Below, piece after piece: positions 21,101 to 32,086 of a stretch of 64,000 nt of DNA. The DNA lies in assembly GCA_000151295.1 (NCBI GenBank), contig GG745387.1, positions 55,933 to 119,932 on the forward strand, given 5' to 3'. The DNA is from Allomyces macrogynus ATCC 38327 (Eukaryota; Blastocladiomycota; Blastocladiomycetes; Blastocladiales; Blastocladiaceae). The notes under the pieces are model-generated. The model saw nothing but the letters and a program-made list of their open reading frames with translations, was not told where the DNA came from and did no database searches. Numbering within the stretch: the stretch's first letter is position 1; every line of letters begins with the position of its first letter. The position numbers and the translations under genes were made by a program.

Positions 21101-23692
21101 TCAATGCAACTGCCGGAAACACACGGCGACAACGGCGCCGCCCAGGACCGCCAGCGTCGCCAACGCGCTCATCGCCAACCCATACGAGCTATCTTGCGCA
21201 ATCAACGCCGCGATTCCTGCTGGAATCACCGCGAGCGACCCGTTCACACAGCACGTGACGACACCGTACGCCGTCAACAGCGTGCGCGGGTCGTGCATAA
21301 TATACGGGATCAGCGGCCACAGCATCGACGCGCCGACCGCATACGCCGTCCCGCACCCGAGCAGCGCCGGCAACAGGAACCGGCGGTCGTCCGAGTGCCC
21401 AAACGCGAGACACACGAGCGCAAGCAGCGCGCCGTTCGCGTGCAGCGCGACTTGCCGCTGCCGGTGAGACATGCGCTCAAACAGGTACCCGGACACAGGG
21501 ACCACGAGAGTTGCCATCGTGTCAGCGAGCGCGACCATCGATCCGGCTTCGGTCGCGGTCACACCGTACTTGGACTGCAAAAAACCCGACGCCAAACTCG
21601 TCACCGTGTTGCACGTGCCGTAGACGCTCACCATGCCGAGCGCGAGCGCCCAGTACTCGACGGGGAACGACCGCAGCACCCATTGGCCGTCGTGATTGGC
21701 TGCCGCTAGCGGGTTCGGGACCAGGTACGCGCTCACCGGGATCGGGATCGCCGAGCCCATGACTGACGGCACGACCGTCACGGGCGGCCGCGCCTTTTCG
21801 CTCATGTGGTCGGCGGGATCGTCGGCGCTCGTCGTCGCCCCGCCAAACGCGCCGCTCAGCGTGCGCTCGAGCCACCAGCCGTGCCGCGTCTGTGCGTCGA
21901 GATCCGGCACACCGCTGGCCGGATCGCGCGCGACAGGCCACGGCTCCACGCCCGCAGTGGATCCCGCATCGTCGTTGCGCCCCGGCACTGTAGAAAACAG
22001 GCCTAGCGTCGACATGCGACGGGCACCCGCGGGAGGCGGCACCGCAGATGCGTGGAGCAACGGCGTTCCCTCGGTCACGGACGGCGGTGCGCGTAAACTC
22101 GCCCACGATTCAAAACTTTGCAGCCGCGACCGATGCGAGAGGTGCCGCGGTCGGCGGAAGCGCGCCTCGGACGCGGACCACAGGAGCGATACGGGCACGT
22201 CCTCTTCGTCGTCCGACGAGCCGTGGTGCGCGGATTGCGCACGGTAGTAGTCGATGAGACATGCGAATGCGCCGAGAACGAGAGAGGTGGAGCAAAGGAT
22301 CAGGGCTGACATGCCCGCGAACGAGGGGCCAAAACGCGTCGCGATGACAGGGGTCAGCAGGTCGTTCATGACGGAACCCAATCTGCGCGAAGGCAAGGAG
22401 CAACAAAGAGGTTAGAATCGGGTACGATGCGAGGGTAAAATGGCGCCCTCGCAACGAACCGTGCCAGCGCGAGATGAAAACCGAGCGCAAATCCCAGAGA
22501 TCGTTCGTGGAACCTGATGGGCGAACATAACGTCAACATCGAGCCTGAAATTCGCGATAAGGCATCAAATGAGCACGTACCAATCGCAAGTGATGCGAGT
22601 CTGCGACACGCTGAGCGACTCGCCGCCGACGCCGAGGAGGAACCTCCCGAGCAGGAGCCACTCCATGCTAGTCCACTGGATCCCGAGCGCGACGAGGCCC
22701 TGCCCGGCAACGACCAAGGCGAGCAGGATCATGTGGATCGTTCGGGCACCTACACCGAGGAATTGCAAATCAATGAGGTGGCAAACCAAGGAGTGATCGC
22801 ACCACGGGAACACACCGTGAATGTCAATCATTCGACCCGCGAGAAACGGCATGACGGCATTCGGCAGCGCGTACATGGCGTACATGCGCCCAAACGGCCC
22901 CTGCCACGCGTCCTCGTCATACCCGAACCGGTCCTCAAGCTGCGTGTTGAGTTGGCCCGGCAAGTCAAACGCATAGAACGATCCGGTCATGGACAGCGCC
23001 AGCGTCAGCAGGAGAAGCGGGCGATTGGGAACGTGGGTCGATCCATCCTCATGAGCGGCAACACTTCTACCCGCAATGGTCGCAGCGCCGCGGTGCAGAG
23101 GGAGCGCGACGACGCTGCCCGCACAAGACGGCAAGACTCGGCCCGCAACACCGCCAAATCCGCCGATATCGTCGCTGCTGGTCACCTCCCCAGTCAGCCC
23201 TAAAGAACCGGCCACGGGAAGCGGGAGCGTAGCGGCTACGATGACGCCCGGGTCGATGGCGACCACAAACGTGGTGGTGGGAGGCTCGACGCCATCGCAA
23301 AGCGGGTCAGGGATCAGCTGGTCGCTTTCATGGCCGTCATGCGGTCCAGCATCGTTGTTGTCTCTGCGCTGCTCCACAGGGCCAGGACCGCGGTCAATCG
23401 GGAGCCCGAACCGAAGCATCCCAGGTGGAAAAACATCTTCTTTGGCGTCAGCGACCGACGCCGTGTAAGTCGAGCCCGTCGCGCACAGACTCGACGAGAT
23501 GACGGAATGCCCGGTCAGCGTCGTCGTATCGCCGCGGAAATGAGAGTGGAAGGCAGGCTGCGGCACGACGTCGGCTTCCAGGAGCATCGTGGATATCGGC
23601 TCGTGCAGGTTGGCTGGGCAATTAGCTGGTCGTGCGCAGGACGAAAGAGAGCGAGGTGGGGAAGATGGCGACCGCGCGGATGCAGAGGACAT
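21101..23692 (-). CDS. MFSD1-like major facilitator transporter with long tails
   Basis: This is a 12-helix major facilitator protein resembling MFSD1, a lysosomal dipeptide exporter in animals. Four exons join in frame: 23692-22816, 22749-22581, 22513-22460 and 22382-21101, giving 793 residues. Landmarks are FDLPGQLNTQLEDRFGYDED, PNAVMPFLAGRMIDIHG, LLGRFLLGVGGESLSVSQ and RLGSVMNDLLTP. The second half carries YGTCNTVTSLASGFLQSKYG and the last helices end at the stop. Two features are unusual: a soluble N-terminal extension of about 225 residues and a polar central loop of about 160 residues between the two six-helix halves, against about 465 residues in total for the animal protein. The 54-nt third exon is supported by exact family spacing. 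Substrate is inferred by family only. Confidence 0.88.
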
Positions 23693-24698
23693 GGGCCGCG
23701 AAATCCGAACGGCCAGGTGCGTGGAGTGCTACTGTGGCCGTGGACTCGAGGATGGGCAGTCCTGCGCGAGGTATATAGCAGTGCTGGATGGTCAATCGGT
23801 CAAATCCCGGTCACCGCTGCAGACTGTGCCGGGTGCTGCGAGGGACGCGGAAGAACAGGACAGATGGGCTTGATTGGCCACGTTGCAGCAAGTTACGCTC
23901 GGTGGCAGGAAAAATAATTTGGGCAGCTGGACGTGGAGCTCCACCGTCCCAGTCTGCGTCAAGCGGCACCGCGAAGGCCATTTCCGGCTGGACGGCTCAA
24001 AAGGGTGTCAATTCGCGCCGAATTCTTGGCTTGGTGAAGAACAGGCTACAAGATGAACGCGAGTCGGCTTCCCCACAGGTTGAGCGAGAAGCGAACGAAA
24101 GATCAGCCTGTCAAAGTTGCTGCTCAGGAGCGCTCGCCATGGTTTTGCGCCGTGTCGCCATTTTCGTTCATCACCATTGAGGCCTCATCGCACCTTGCTG
24201 TGCTGCCTTGACTCGGTGTGCCGATGTCTTTCCTCGCACTCCAGATGTGAGGACGCGGCTTGGCGCATTTCTTCACGAGACGAAAAAGTCGCTGTGGCAT
24301 CCTCACGGCCAAATTCTTGGTAATATGGGCACCAGAGACTGTGCTCTTCAACACGATGTTTCTGATCAAATGCATGTTTTGCCAGCCGTGCGTTCAGTTC
24401 GCTCAGCACACTCCAAAATCAATCTCTGCACCATGCGTCAAAGAATAAACCTGTCATGGTGCTGCAACCTCCAGGCCAGGAAGACATAACTCTGAAAATC
24501 TCGCGCCTGGACCAGCTCGATTTGCACAGTTCGCCAACATGGAAAATGCTCAGAAAGTGCATGATAGGTGTCAGCAGGACTGAACGCCCCACAGTCTTCT
24601 CGCCTGCTGACACTTGGCGACTTTATCAATTGCTTCTCCACCCATTACTGTGTCTTGGTCGCCCAACCTACAAAGTTGCCTCCAACTTACGCATGCCA
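23693..24698. other. Promoter side of the MFSD1-like gene grading into CpG-poor DNA
   Basis: The first few hundred bases have gene-like composition and hold the promoter of the minus-strand transporter. From about 24180 the sequence turns CpG-poor and TG/CA-rich. A 111-codon plus-strand frame (24456-24791) and two minus-strand frames overlap here but show no recognisable domain. Confidence 0.4.
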
Positions 24699-24855
24699 TT
24701 GCTGTTGATAATTCGTTCTATTGAAATATATGTGCCACAGGGGAGCTGGTGGTCGATAAAAGGTGGGGGCCATCTTTGTGAGTTGGTTTAGGGAGGGGGA
24801 TAATTCAATTCAGCTGCCATGGTCAATTCTTGAAGCTGTGATGAGGTACTGGAGC
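24699..24855 (+). repeat. Left inverted arm of the 1.06 kb element
   Basis: This arm pairs with the reverse complement of 25581-25763. It starts near GCTGTTGATAATTCGTTC and ends near GAGGTACTGGAG. Differences from the right arm are scattered substitutions and small indels; by eye identity is close to 90% outside the duplication in the right arm. Confidence 0.7.
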
Positions 24856-25580
24856 GCACAAGCAGGAATTGCTTGGTCTGCTGGTAAAAAGTGGAAAGGT
24901 GACCTTTTCTCTGGATTACCAACCTGTAACTTGATTTATCATTTTGCTGGGTTGCCAAGAAGCAATCCACATGGACATGAGCTTGCAGGTTTTATGTACT
25001 GTGGTCAGTCAGCCATCAACCTCCATTTCTTCATGAAGTTTGCTGGAGCGACATCAAAGTGCAGGTGCCATGCTCTGGAATGATCCCAGAGAGCTTGATC
25101 TTTTGTGTTGTGGCACAACGCTCAAAGTGTCATGTCAAAACACATGTTGGTGTTGTTGTCACTCTCCACAAGCTCATGTTCACACTCATGTTTGCACTTG
25201 CACCCTTGATCACTGTTGGGTGCTTCTGACCTGGCGCATCAATCACAGCTCAAGCATCACAAGCAACTACTTGGTCCTGATCACCATCGACCACTCAACA
25301 TCACTCAGACTTGCTGCAAACCATCATGCTAAGCAAGCACTCACAGCCTCCCAACATGGCTATCCAGGAGCACAGCTTGACCAGCTGCCAAGTGTGATCC
25401 TGTTGCACTTGGCCAAGTGGATTGGCCGTCTTGAGCCACAAGGAGAGTGCAAAACGCTCTATTTTGCATCACTCACTGCCCCCATACTCTATGATATCGT
25501 GGTCAGCACAGCACAGTGACCATGGCTGAAACCAGTTGCTTGATTGGATCACAATGCCAGGCATGGTTTGTAGAGTGTGG

Positions 25581-25763
25581 GGCTCCAGTACCTCCTTGTC
25601 ACAGCTTCAAGAATCGACCATGGCAAAGCTTCAAGAATCGACCATGGCAACTGAATTGGAATATTCCCCTCCCTAAACCAACTCACAAAGGCAGCCCACC
25701 TTTTATTGACCACCAGCTCCCCTGTGGCACATATATTTCAATAGAACAAAACATCAACAGCAA
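25581..25763 (-). repeat. Right inverted arm, with a 24-bp tandem duplication
   Basis: This is the reverse complement of the left arm. It differs by a perfect tandem duplication of a 24-bp unit (AGCTTCAAGAATCGACCATG plus GCAA) at 25603-25626 and 25627-25650, which the left arm has once. Confidence 0.7.
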
Positions 25764-26670
25764 CATCGTCTCCTTCTGAGCGATGCTGTTGATGCTCCTG
25801 CAACTTGGCAGTGCCAACAAGCTTTGCAGTGCTGTTCATATGAAGACATGTCTGAGTTATTTGTCCAGCCATGCACAGCAAGTGAGAGAGTGTGGCCAAG
25901 CAAGGAGAAATGAGACTTGGCAAGTTGCTGTTGCAACTGTGACAGAGAGCTGCTGCAGCATGGCTGGAAGCTCACTCACTATTCAATTACAAATGATTTA
26001 GTGTGGCACAATGTGATTGCACAGTCTGAACTGGTGCAGATGGAGTAGAAGCGATGATACACTTGCGCTCATGTGGCAAATTCTCAAGCTCAACGACCAG
26101 AGGAAGCAATTTGGGCCAAGTGGTGTGGTCAGTTCACCAGCAACGACTTCACAATCATCAAGCCCAAGTGCGCAACATGGTCGAGCCTCCCTCAAGGGCT
26201 GCGCAGGCGTCTGTTGCCTCGGCGTCACCAGCACGTGCTTGGAAGGCTTGCTGGTGCATGTGGGCGCAGCGCATCGGCTCCGCCTTCACCGTGCTGAAAG
26301 GCGGTCTGCAAGGCAAAAAGCAACGCAGCGCCGGCACGGCCGACGACGCAGCACGCCGAGTCGCACAATCGCCGCGCTGCCCGACATCAGCATCAACGAC
26401 GACGACGCCGCGCCGGCCCCGCCTACCGCACCGACGCTGCTCGGGACTGCCCGCAGTTACTACGACCGCTCCCGCACCCCTGCCCGCCCACGGCGCCCCC
26501 TCTCGAGCGGTCCCCTGTCCGCACCGCCACCACCAACCACCAACCACCGCCGCCGCAAGGAGCACCGACCGCGACCAACGGCGACGACCCGACCCAACGG
26601 TCACGAATTGCCGCGTCCTTGCCGCTCCCGCACGCAGCACGCGCAGCACTGCACGCAGCACCCGCCCACC
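25764..26670. other. CpG-poor tail, then leader of the coiled-coil gene
   Basis: Up to about 26150 the DNA remains CpG-poor. It then switches to the GC- and CpG-rich, C/A-heavy sequence that forms the 5' leader of the next gene. The open frame of the coiled-coil gene extends upstream to about 26017, but that part reads as low-quality leader translation. Confidence 0.4.
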
Positions 26671-28884
26671 ATGGCCGAGCACCACCGCACCGTCACCACC
26701 TCGTCGGAAATCTCTGTCGGCGACATTTCCTCGCTCTCCGGGGACGACGACGACCTCTTGCCCGACGAAGACTCGCTCTACCGCGCAATTGCCGCGCACC
26801 CGACCGGCCACGGCCACCACTATGCGCCATCCTCCTCGGCCGCGGCCATCTCTGCGGCCGGCAGCAGTCACGCCCTGCATCATCCTGGCCATTACCACCA
26901 CGCAGCGCACGGCGGCGGCGGCGCGCCACCGGTCCCACAACCGCCCTCCGGCCTCTACTCGGTCCCGGCCGCCGTCAACTCGGCCGTCTCGCTGCGGCAA
27001 GCCCTCGCCGCAGACCCGGCGCTCGCCCTTGCTGCTGCCTCGTCCTTTGCGGGTCTTCGACTAGGCGCCGATACCGCACCGGCGCAACCCGTCCCTGCGA
27101 CGCCCCCCACCCACTCGGAGGCGACGACGCTCGGCGACGTACTCTCCAGCAGCCAGGGCAGTTCCCCACTCGTGGCCCGCGCGCCGCGGTTGATCCCAGA
27201 CTCGCCCACGGGCAAACCGCGGTCGTCCGGGACCGACTCGCTGATTGCCTTTCTCAACTCGAATCCACCGGAACCGACCGTGCACGGGAGTAAAAAGGAT
27301 AAGGGCATGCGCGGCCTGTTTAAGTGGAAGCGCGACAAGGACCGTGCCGGGCAAGGCGGGGTACGCGATACCCCCGGAAAGCCGCGGAAGCCCAAGATGG
27401 GCGTGCCCGGCCAGGAACCCAAGTTTGTGTTGCTCCAGGTGCCGTACGACCAGGTCGCGTCGGCCACGTCGTCGGCTTCGTCGGCGTCGGGGACCGCAGA
27501 GAAGGTCGGTGGGGTCGGGACGGGGGTGGCGGGACCAGTGCCGTACGGGTACGCTTCCGGGAACGGCGCGAGGAATGCGGCTTACCTCGGCGGGAACGCG
27601 AGTGCGGCCGACATGTACACGAACGCGTCGGCGAGCTCGAGCTCGGCGTCCACAGGGACCGGCACGGACCCACAACAACAGCAGCAGCAACCGCAATCGC
27701 AACCGCAGCAGACGCAAGACGCGCCACCATCCGGACCCAGTCCGGGACCAACCGACCCGGCGGCTGCGCCCCCCTTGGCCGGTGCGCCGCTCCAGCGGTC
27801 CAATTCGCGCACGTCCACCATGTCGCGGCACCAGCGCCGGCTCGCGAGTCTCATGGAACAATCGGCCGCGCTCGAATCAACCATGGCGTTGCGTAACGGT
27901 ACCGACCCGGCGGCCCCTACTGCGACCGCACCGCCCGTCCGGCCACCGCGCACGTCGCTCGAAACGCTCGACGACCCGGTCTCAGTCTTTCTCGGCGGCG
28001 CTGGCGGCGAGAACGGCGATTTCCCGCCCGGCGCCGCGATTGGCCGCCCGCACCCGCCGTCGAGCTCGACGCTCGTCTCATCCGCCGCGCGGCTATCGGC
28101 CGGCACGGCCCCTCCCTCCTGGGCCGCGCACCGGCTGTCGGCGATGAGTGGTGGGACCAGTTCGCCACTGCACGACCCGACGTCTCCGACCGGCCGCGCC
28201 GGCAGTCCGGTATCCAACGGGTACGGCTCGCCGCACCTGAGTTCCGGGCTCGGCAGCGTCGGTCGGCGGAAAGTGCGGCACGTGCAGACGCAGACCGGGT
28301 CCCGCGGCGCCGTGACGCGCGAAGTGCAGGCGGATCTCGGACCCGCGACTGCGTCTGCATCAGCATCCGCCAGTGCCGCCGACAGTGGGAATTTGACGGC
28401 ACTGCAGCTGCAGAACACGTCGCTGCAGTCGAACGTGACGACACTCAGTTCTGAAGTCACGCAGTTGCAAGCCGAGACGGCGAGTTTGACCGCACGACTG
28501 GCCGCGGCCGAGGCCGAACTCACGCGCGCGCGCAACCATGCCGCGTCGGTCGAAATGCAGTACACGGACTTGCACGCGGCGTACGTGCACCAGGCGACGC
28601 TCGCGCAGCAGCTGGCTGAGGAATTGACGGAGACGCGTGCCGAATTGGCGCAAAAGGTGGCGGAACACGCGCAGCAGAACGATCAATTTGAACACCTGTC
28701 GCGGCTCGCGCACAGTAAAATGTGCCAGTTGATTGTCGAGCGCATGGACCACGTGCGCGCGATTGACGAGTTGGAACGCCGGATCGCGCGTGCGAGGGAT
28801 ACGCTCGTGCGGCACCGGCTGGATAGTGTGCTCGCGGATTGTGGATTGTTTGATGCGCCTGTCGCCGTAACGAGTGCGACCGCA

Positions 28885-28923
<39 letters not shown>

Positions 28924-29226
28924 CCACCACCACCGGTCACGACGGCCGGTGCCCCGACGCCGGCACTGCGCGCGACCCCGTCGAGCTCGTCGTTGCACAC
29001 TCAGTATCATGCCGGGGATGTCGGTGCGGTCGATTCGCCGTCGGTACGAGCAAGGCCGCGCGTGCAGTTCCAGGGCGCGGCGGCCGAGTACAGTGTCTCG
29101 GCCGGTGCTGCCACGTATTACGGCGGCGCGGCAAGTGCGGTCGGGACGTATCCGGGAGCCGGCGCGGCGGGTGGCGGCGGCCAGCCGCCAGGAGGCGCGT
29201 CGAGGGCACCGGGCGGAACCATGTAG
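26671..29226 (+). CDS. Large low-complexity protein with a central coiled coil
   Basis: I do not recognise a named family. The chosen start ATG at 26671 has an excellent context (CCCACCATGGCC) and gives 851 residues; the open frame upstream lacks a better start. The N-terminal two thirds are disordered: Ser/Asp-rich, His-rich (about 47-90), a basic patch (KKDKGMRGLFKWKRDKDRAG), a Gln-rich run and Pro/Ala-rich stretches. A predicted coiled coil of about 130 residues lies near residues 575-705 (LTALQLQNTSLQSNVTTLSS onward, regular heptads). A polyalanine tract encoded by a (GCA)10 repeat follows, then a Gly/Ala-rich tail. The layout suggests a scaffold or cytoskeleton-linked protein, but that is inference. 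Confidence 0.75.
28891..28920 (+). repeat. (GCA)10 coding microsatellite, polyalanine tract
   Basis: Ten perfect GCA triplets lie in frame in the coiled-coil gene and encode alanine, extending an imperfect alanine run on both sides. Such pure tracts usually vary in length between strains. Confidence 0.9.
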
Positions 29227-30698
29227 TGAAGCGTTTGTGTTTTGCTGGTTTGCGGGGGGATGATTACTTTTTTTTTCCGCGCTGGTTGGGGAGTTGCTTT
29301 TGGTTTTCGATTGGTTTCGCGTGGTTTGTGTGATTGATCAATGGCTCTCCGGGCGCGAAAGTTTTGGGGCTGGCAATATTCGGGCTCGTGGTGCATGCGT
29401 ATATATACATCTTTCGAGGTGCCCGTGACTTGAGGTTGATTTTGGCACAAGGTGCCACCGTCAAAGCGAATTGCATGTGCAGACAGTGCATGCCGGCAAC
29501 TCGCGCCGTGCATGCGAGAAACGTGACAAGCACGCTGTGGCCCAGCATTGAGCAACTGTGCCACACCTTTCGGGCAGGGCGAACATCTCCGCACTCCATT
29601 CCCCGCGGCGGCCCGGTTTTCGCCGCTTTCGATGGGCGCATCCGATTGGCTGGCTCACCATTCGCGCTTCATTTGTGCTTGAATACCGCCATTTTCCGAG
29701 GCGCAAGGGCGACATGGGCAGTGCTGACACGGCTGACAGGACAAGGTCGGCGGACGCGACGCGCAACACGACAACGCCGCCGACTTTGACGCGCGCGCGT
29801 CCCGTGCTCCAATTTTGTGCGCCCATCGCAGCCTTCGCCACGGCCGATTCGACCGGCCACCGACCACCTCGACTGTCGAACAAGACCACGACGACGACGA
29901 CGGCGACGACGGCCAGCCTCCGCTCTCACCCTCAGCTTCTGCCAGGAAGCCGCAACTGCACGACGACGACGACCAGCGTTTGATTCTCGAATCTCGAACA
30001 AGGCAGCTCAGGCAGCCGCCGCCGCCCTTCTTCAGCCTTGGCTTGCTCCTGCCCACCGACTCCCGTGTCCCTTTCTCTCGCCGTCGCCTGCTCGACTCGG
30101 TCGCTCCTCCCTGCTTTGGCGCGCACGCACGACCTGCAAGCGGAACCAGCAACCCCCGGTCGCCCCGTCCTCATCGTCGACGACGCAGTTCATCCACCGT
30201 TGACTCGCCAACGGACCGACCTCCCTTGCTGGCACGCCGCCTTGCAGCTCGTGCACCCTTTGCGCCTTCCATCCGCGACGACCCTCCCTCCGGCCATCGT
30301 TGCGGTGCCCGCTTGCTTGCTCTTGACACCGTGAGCACGCCTCCGCGGTAAAAGGTATGTGCCCGCTTGCTCCGAATTTGCTTTGGTGTGACCTGGGCGT
30401 GGTTGTTCCGATGCGAGGTGGCGAACCCGGCCGGGGCCTCTACCTTTGCGCGACGCCGCCGCTGTGTGCTTGCTTGGTTGTGTGTCAACGTCTGTTCCGC
30501 AGTGCTCACCATTGCCCCTGTCCCGCTCGCTTCGGTCCTCGTCCGCTCGCTTCCCTCGCTTTCGACTCAACCCAACGCGCTCCCGGCCCTCATCTCAGCT
30601 CTTCCATTCCTCGACCAACCGACTCGTGTCGCCAGCGCCACCGTTGCGCCCCGTTCCCCGCCCCCGCTCCTCGCCGCGCCACCAAATCCTCTTCCACC
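29227..30698. other. Intergenic region and leader of the G-alpha gene
   Basis: The region separates two plus-strand genes. The first 500 bases hold the 3' end of the coiled-coil gene. From about 29800 the sequence is C/T- and CGA-rich without a convincing coding frame. A possible leader intron may begin at the GTATGTGC at 30356, but no acceptor can be chosen with certainty. Confidence 0.4.
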
Positions 30699-32086
30699 AT
30701 GGGCTGCGTCTCCAGTTCCGAGGCCCAGGGCAAGTCCAACTCGGACGCCATCGACATGCAGCTCAAGCGTGACGCGGCCCGCGCGCGCAACGAAGTCAAG
30801 CTGCTGCTGCTCGGTGCCGGCGAGTCGGGCAAGTCTACGATTCTCAAGCAAATGACGCTGATTCACGGCGGTGGGTACACCGACTCAGACCGGCAAGCCT
30901 TCCGCGAAATCATTTTCGCAAATGTCCTGCAGGCCATGGTCGCACTCGCCAACGGGTGTACGCAGCGGCTTGGGCTGCCGCTCGCCGGTGGCGCTGCTGC
31001 CGATGAGGCCGCCGAAATGTTGGCGGATGCCGTCGCCATTGCCGGCACATCGTCGCCGCTCGCGGGCGTCGATACGTTCCCGGCCGATTTGGCGCGCGCC
31101 GTCGCAATGCTCTGGCAGGATGCGGCGATCCAGGCGGCGTACTTGCGGTCGCGCGAGTTCCAGTTGAACGATTCGGCAAAGTACTACTTTGACGCGCTCG
31201 ACCGGATTGCCGCGCCGGGGTACGTCCCGACAGACCAGGATATTTTGCGGTCGCGTGTCAAGACGACGGGTATTGTCGAGACCACGTTCCACATTGGCGA
31301 CTTGACGTACCGGTACGTGATGTTTTGGTTTCACACGCTTGCCACGAAAACCCGATGCTCATCCTTTTCCTTCGAATCAACAGCATGTTCGACGTCGGCG
31401 GCCAGCGGTCCGAGCGCAAAAAGTGGATCCACTGCTTTGAGAACGTCACGGCCATCGTTTTCCTCGTCGCCATTTCCGAGTACGACCAGGTGCTCGTTGA
31501 GGACGAGTCGGTCAACCGCATGATGGAAGCCCTCGCCCTGTTCGACAGCAGTACGTTGCGCGCCGCATTCTGTTCTGGTCCTGCACTTCACTTTCGCTGA
31601 CCGCGCTCCTCTTCCTTCTTCAGTTTGCAACTCGCGGTGGTTTGCGCACACGTCCATCATCCTGTTCCTCAACAAGGTGTGAATCGCTCTTGTCCCGCGC
31701 GTGCTTCTCCGCCGATTCTCATCGCTCCGTCCTGCACATCATCTAGATCGACCTGTTTAAGCAAAAGCTCATGTCCGGGTCGTCGCCCCTGTCGCATTAC
31801 TTCCCCGACTTTCCGGCCGTCAACGACAGCAACTACGACGCGGCATGCGAGTACTTCCTGCAGCGGTTCACGGCGCTCAATCGGTCCACGGAAAAGCAAG
31901 TCTACACACACTTCACTTGCGCGACCGACACGACGCAAGTGCGCTTTGTCATGGCGGCGGTACGAATCAAAATCTCTTTTCTTGACCTTACATCGCGGAA
32001 CACGCTGCTGACCCCTCCACCTTTTGTCTTGCTAGGTCAACGACATTGTCATTCAGGAGAACCTGCGCCGCGTCGGGTTGCTGTAA
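30699..32086 (+). CDS. Heterotrimeric G-protein alpha subunit
   Basis: This is a membrane-anchored GTPase that relays signals from seven-helix receptors. Five exons join in frame: 30699-31312, 31384-31550, 31624-31676, 31747-31959 and 32036-32086, 365 residues. The N-terminal MGCVSS gives the Gly2 myristoylation and Cys3 palmitoylation sites. GTPase motifs are GAGESGKS (39-46), switch I with catalytic Arg186 ([12 protein letters not shown]), switch [10 protein letters not shown] with catalytic Gln212, NKID (277-280) and TCATDT. The C-terminus ENLRRVGLL selects receptors. It lacks the Cys at position -4 that pertussis toxin modifies in animal Gi. Overall it is of the Gi-like fungal class, but subclass cannot be fixed by eye. 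Confidence 0.95.

Larger units (their letters stand above)
24699..25763. mobile_element. Putative 1.06 kb element with long terminal inverted repeats
   Basis: Two arms of about 157 and 183 bp are inverted copies of each other and enclose about 725 bp. Both arms read CTATTGAAATATATGTGCC at their outer part and continue through GGGGAGCTGGTGGTC, TTTGTGAGTTGGTTTAGGG and ATTCTTGAAGCTGTGA inward. The interior is CpG-poor and has no recognisable transposase, so this looks like a non-autonomous foldback or MITE-like element, or the decayed shell of a DNA transposon. I could not identify a target-site duplication. Right of the element the sequence remains CpG-poor to about 26100. Confidence 0.65.
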
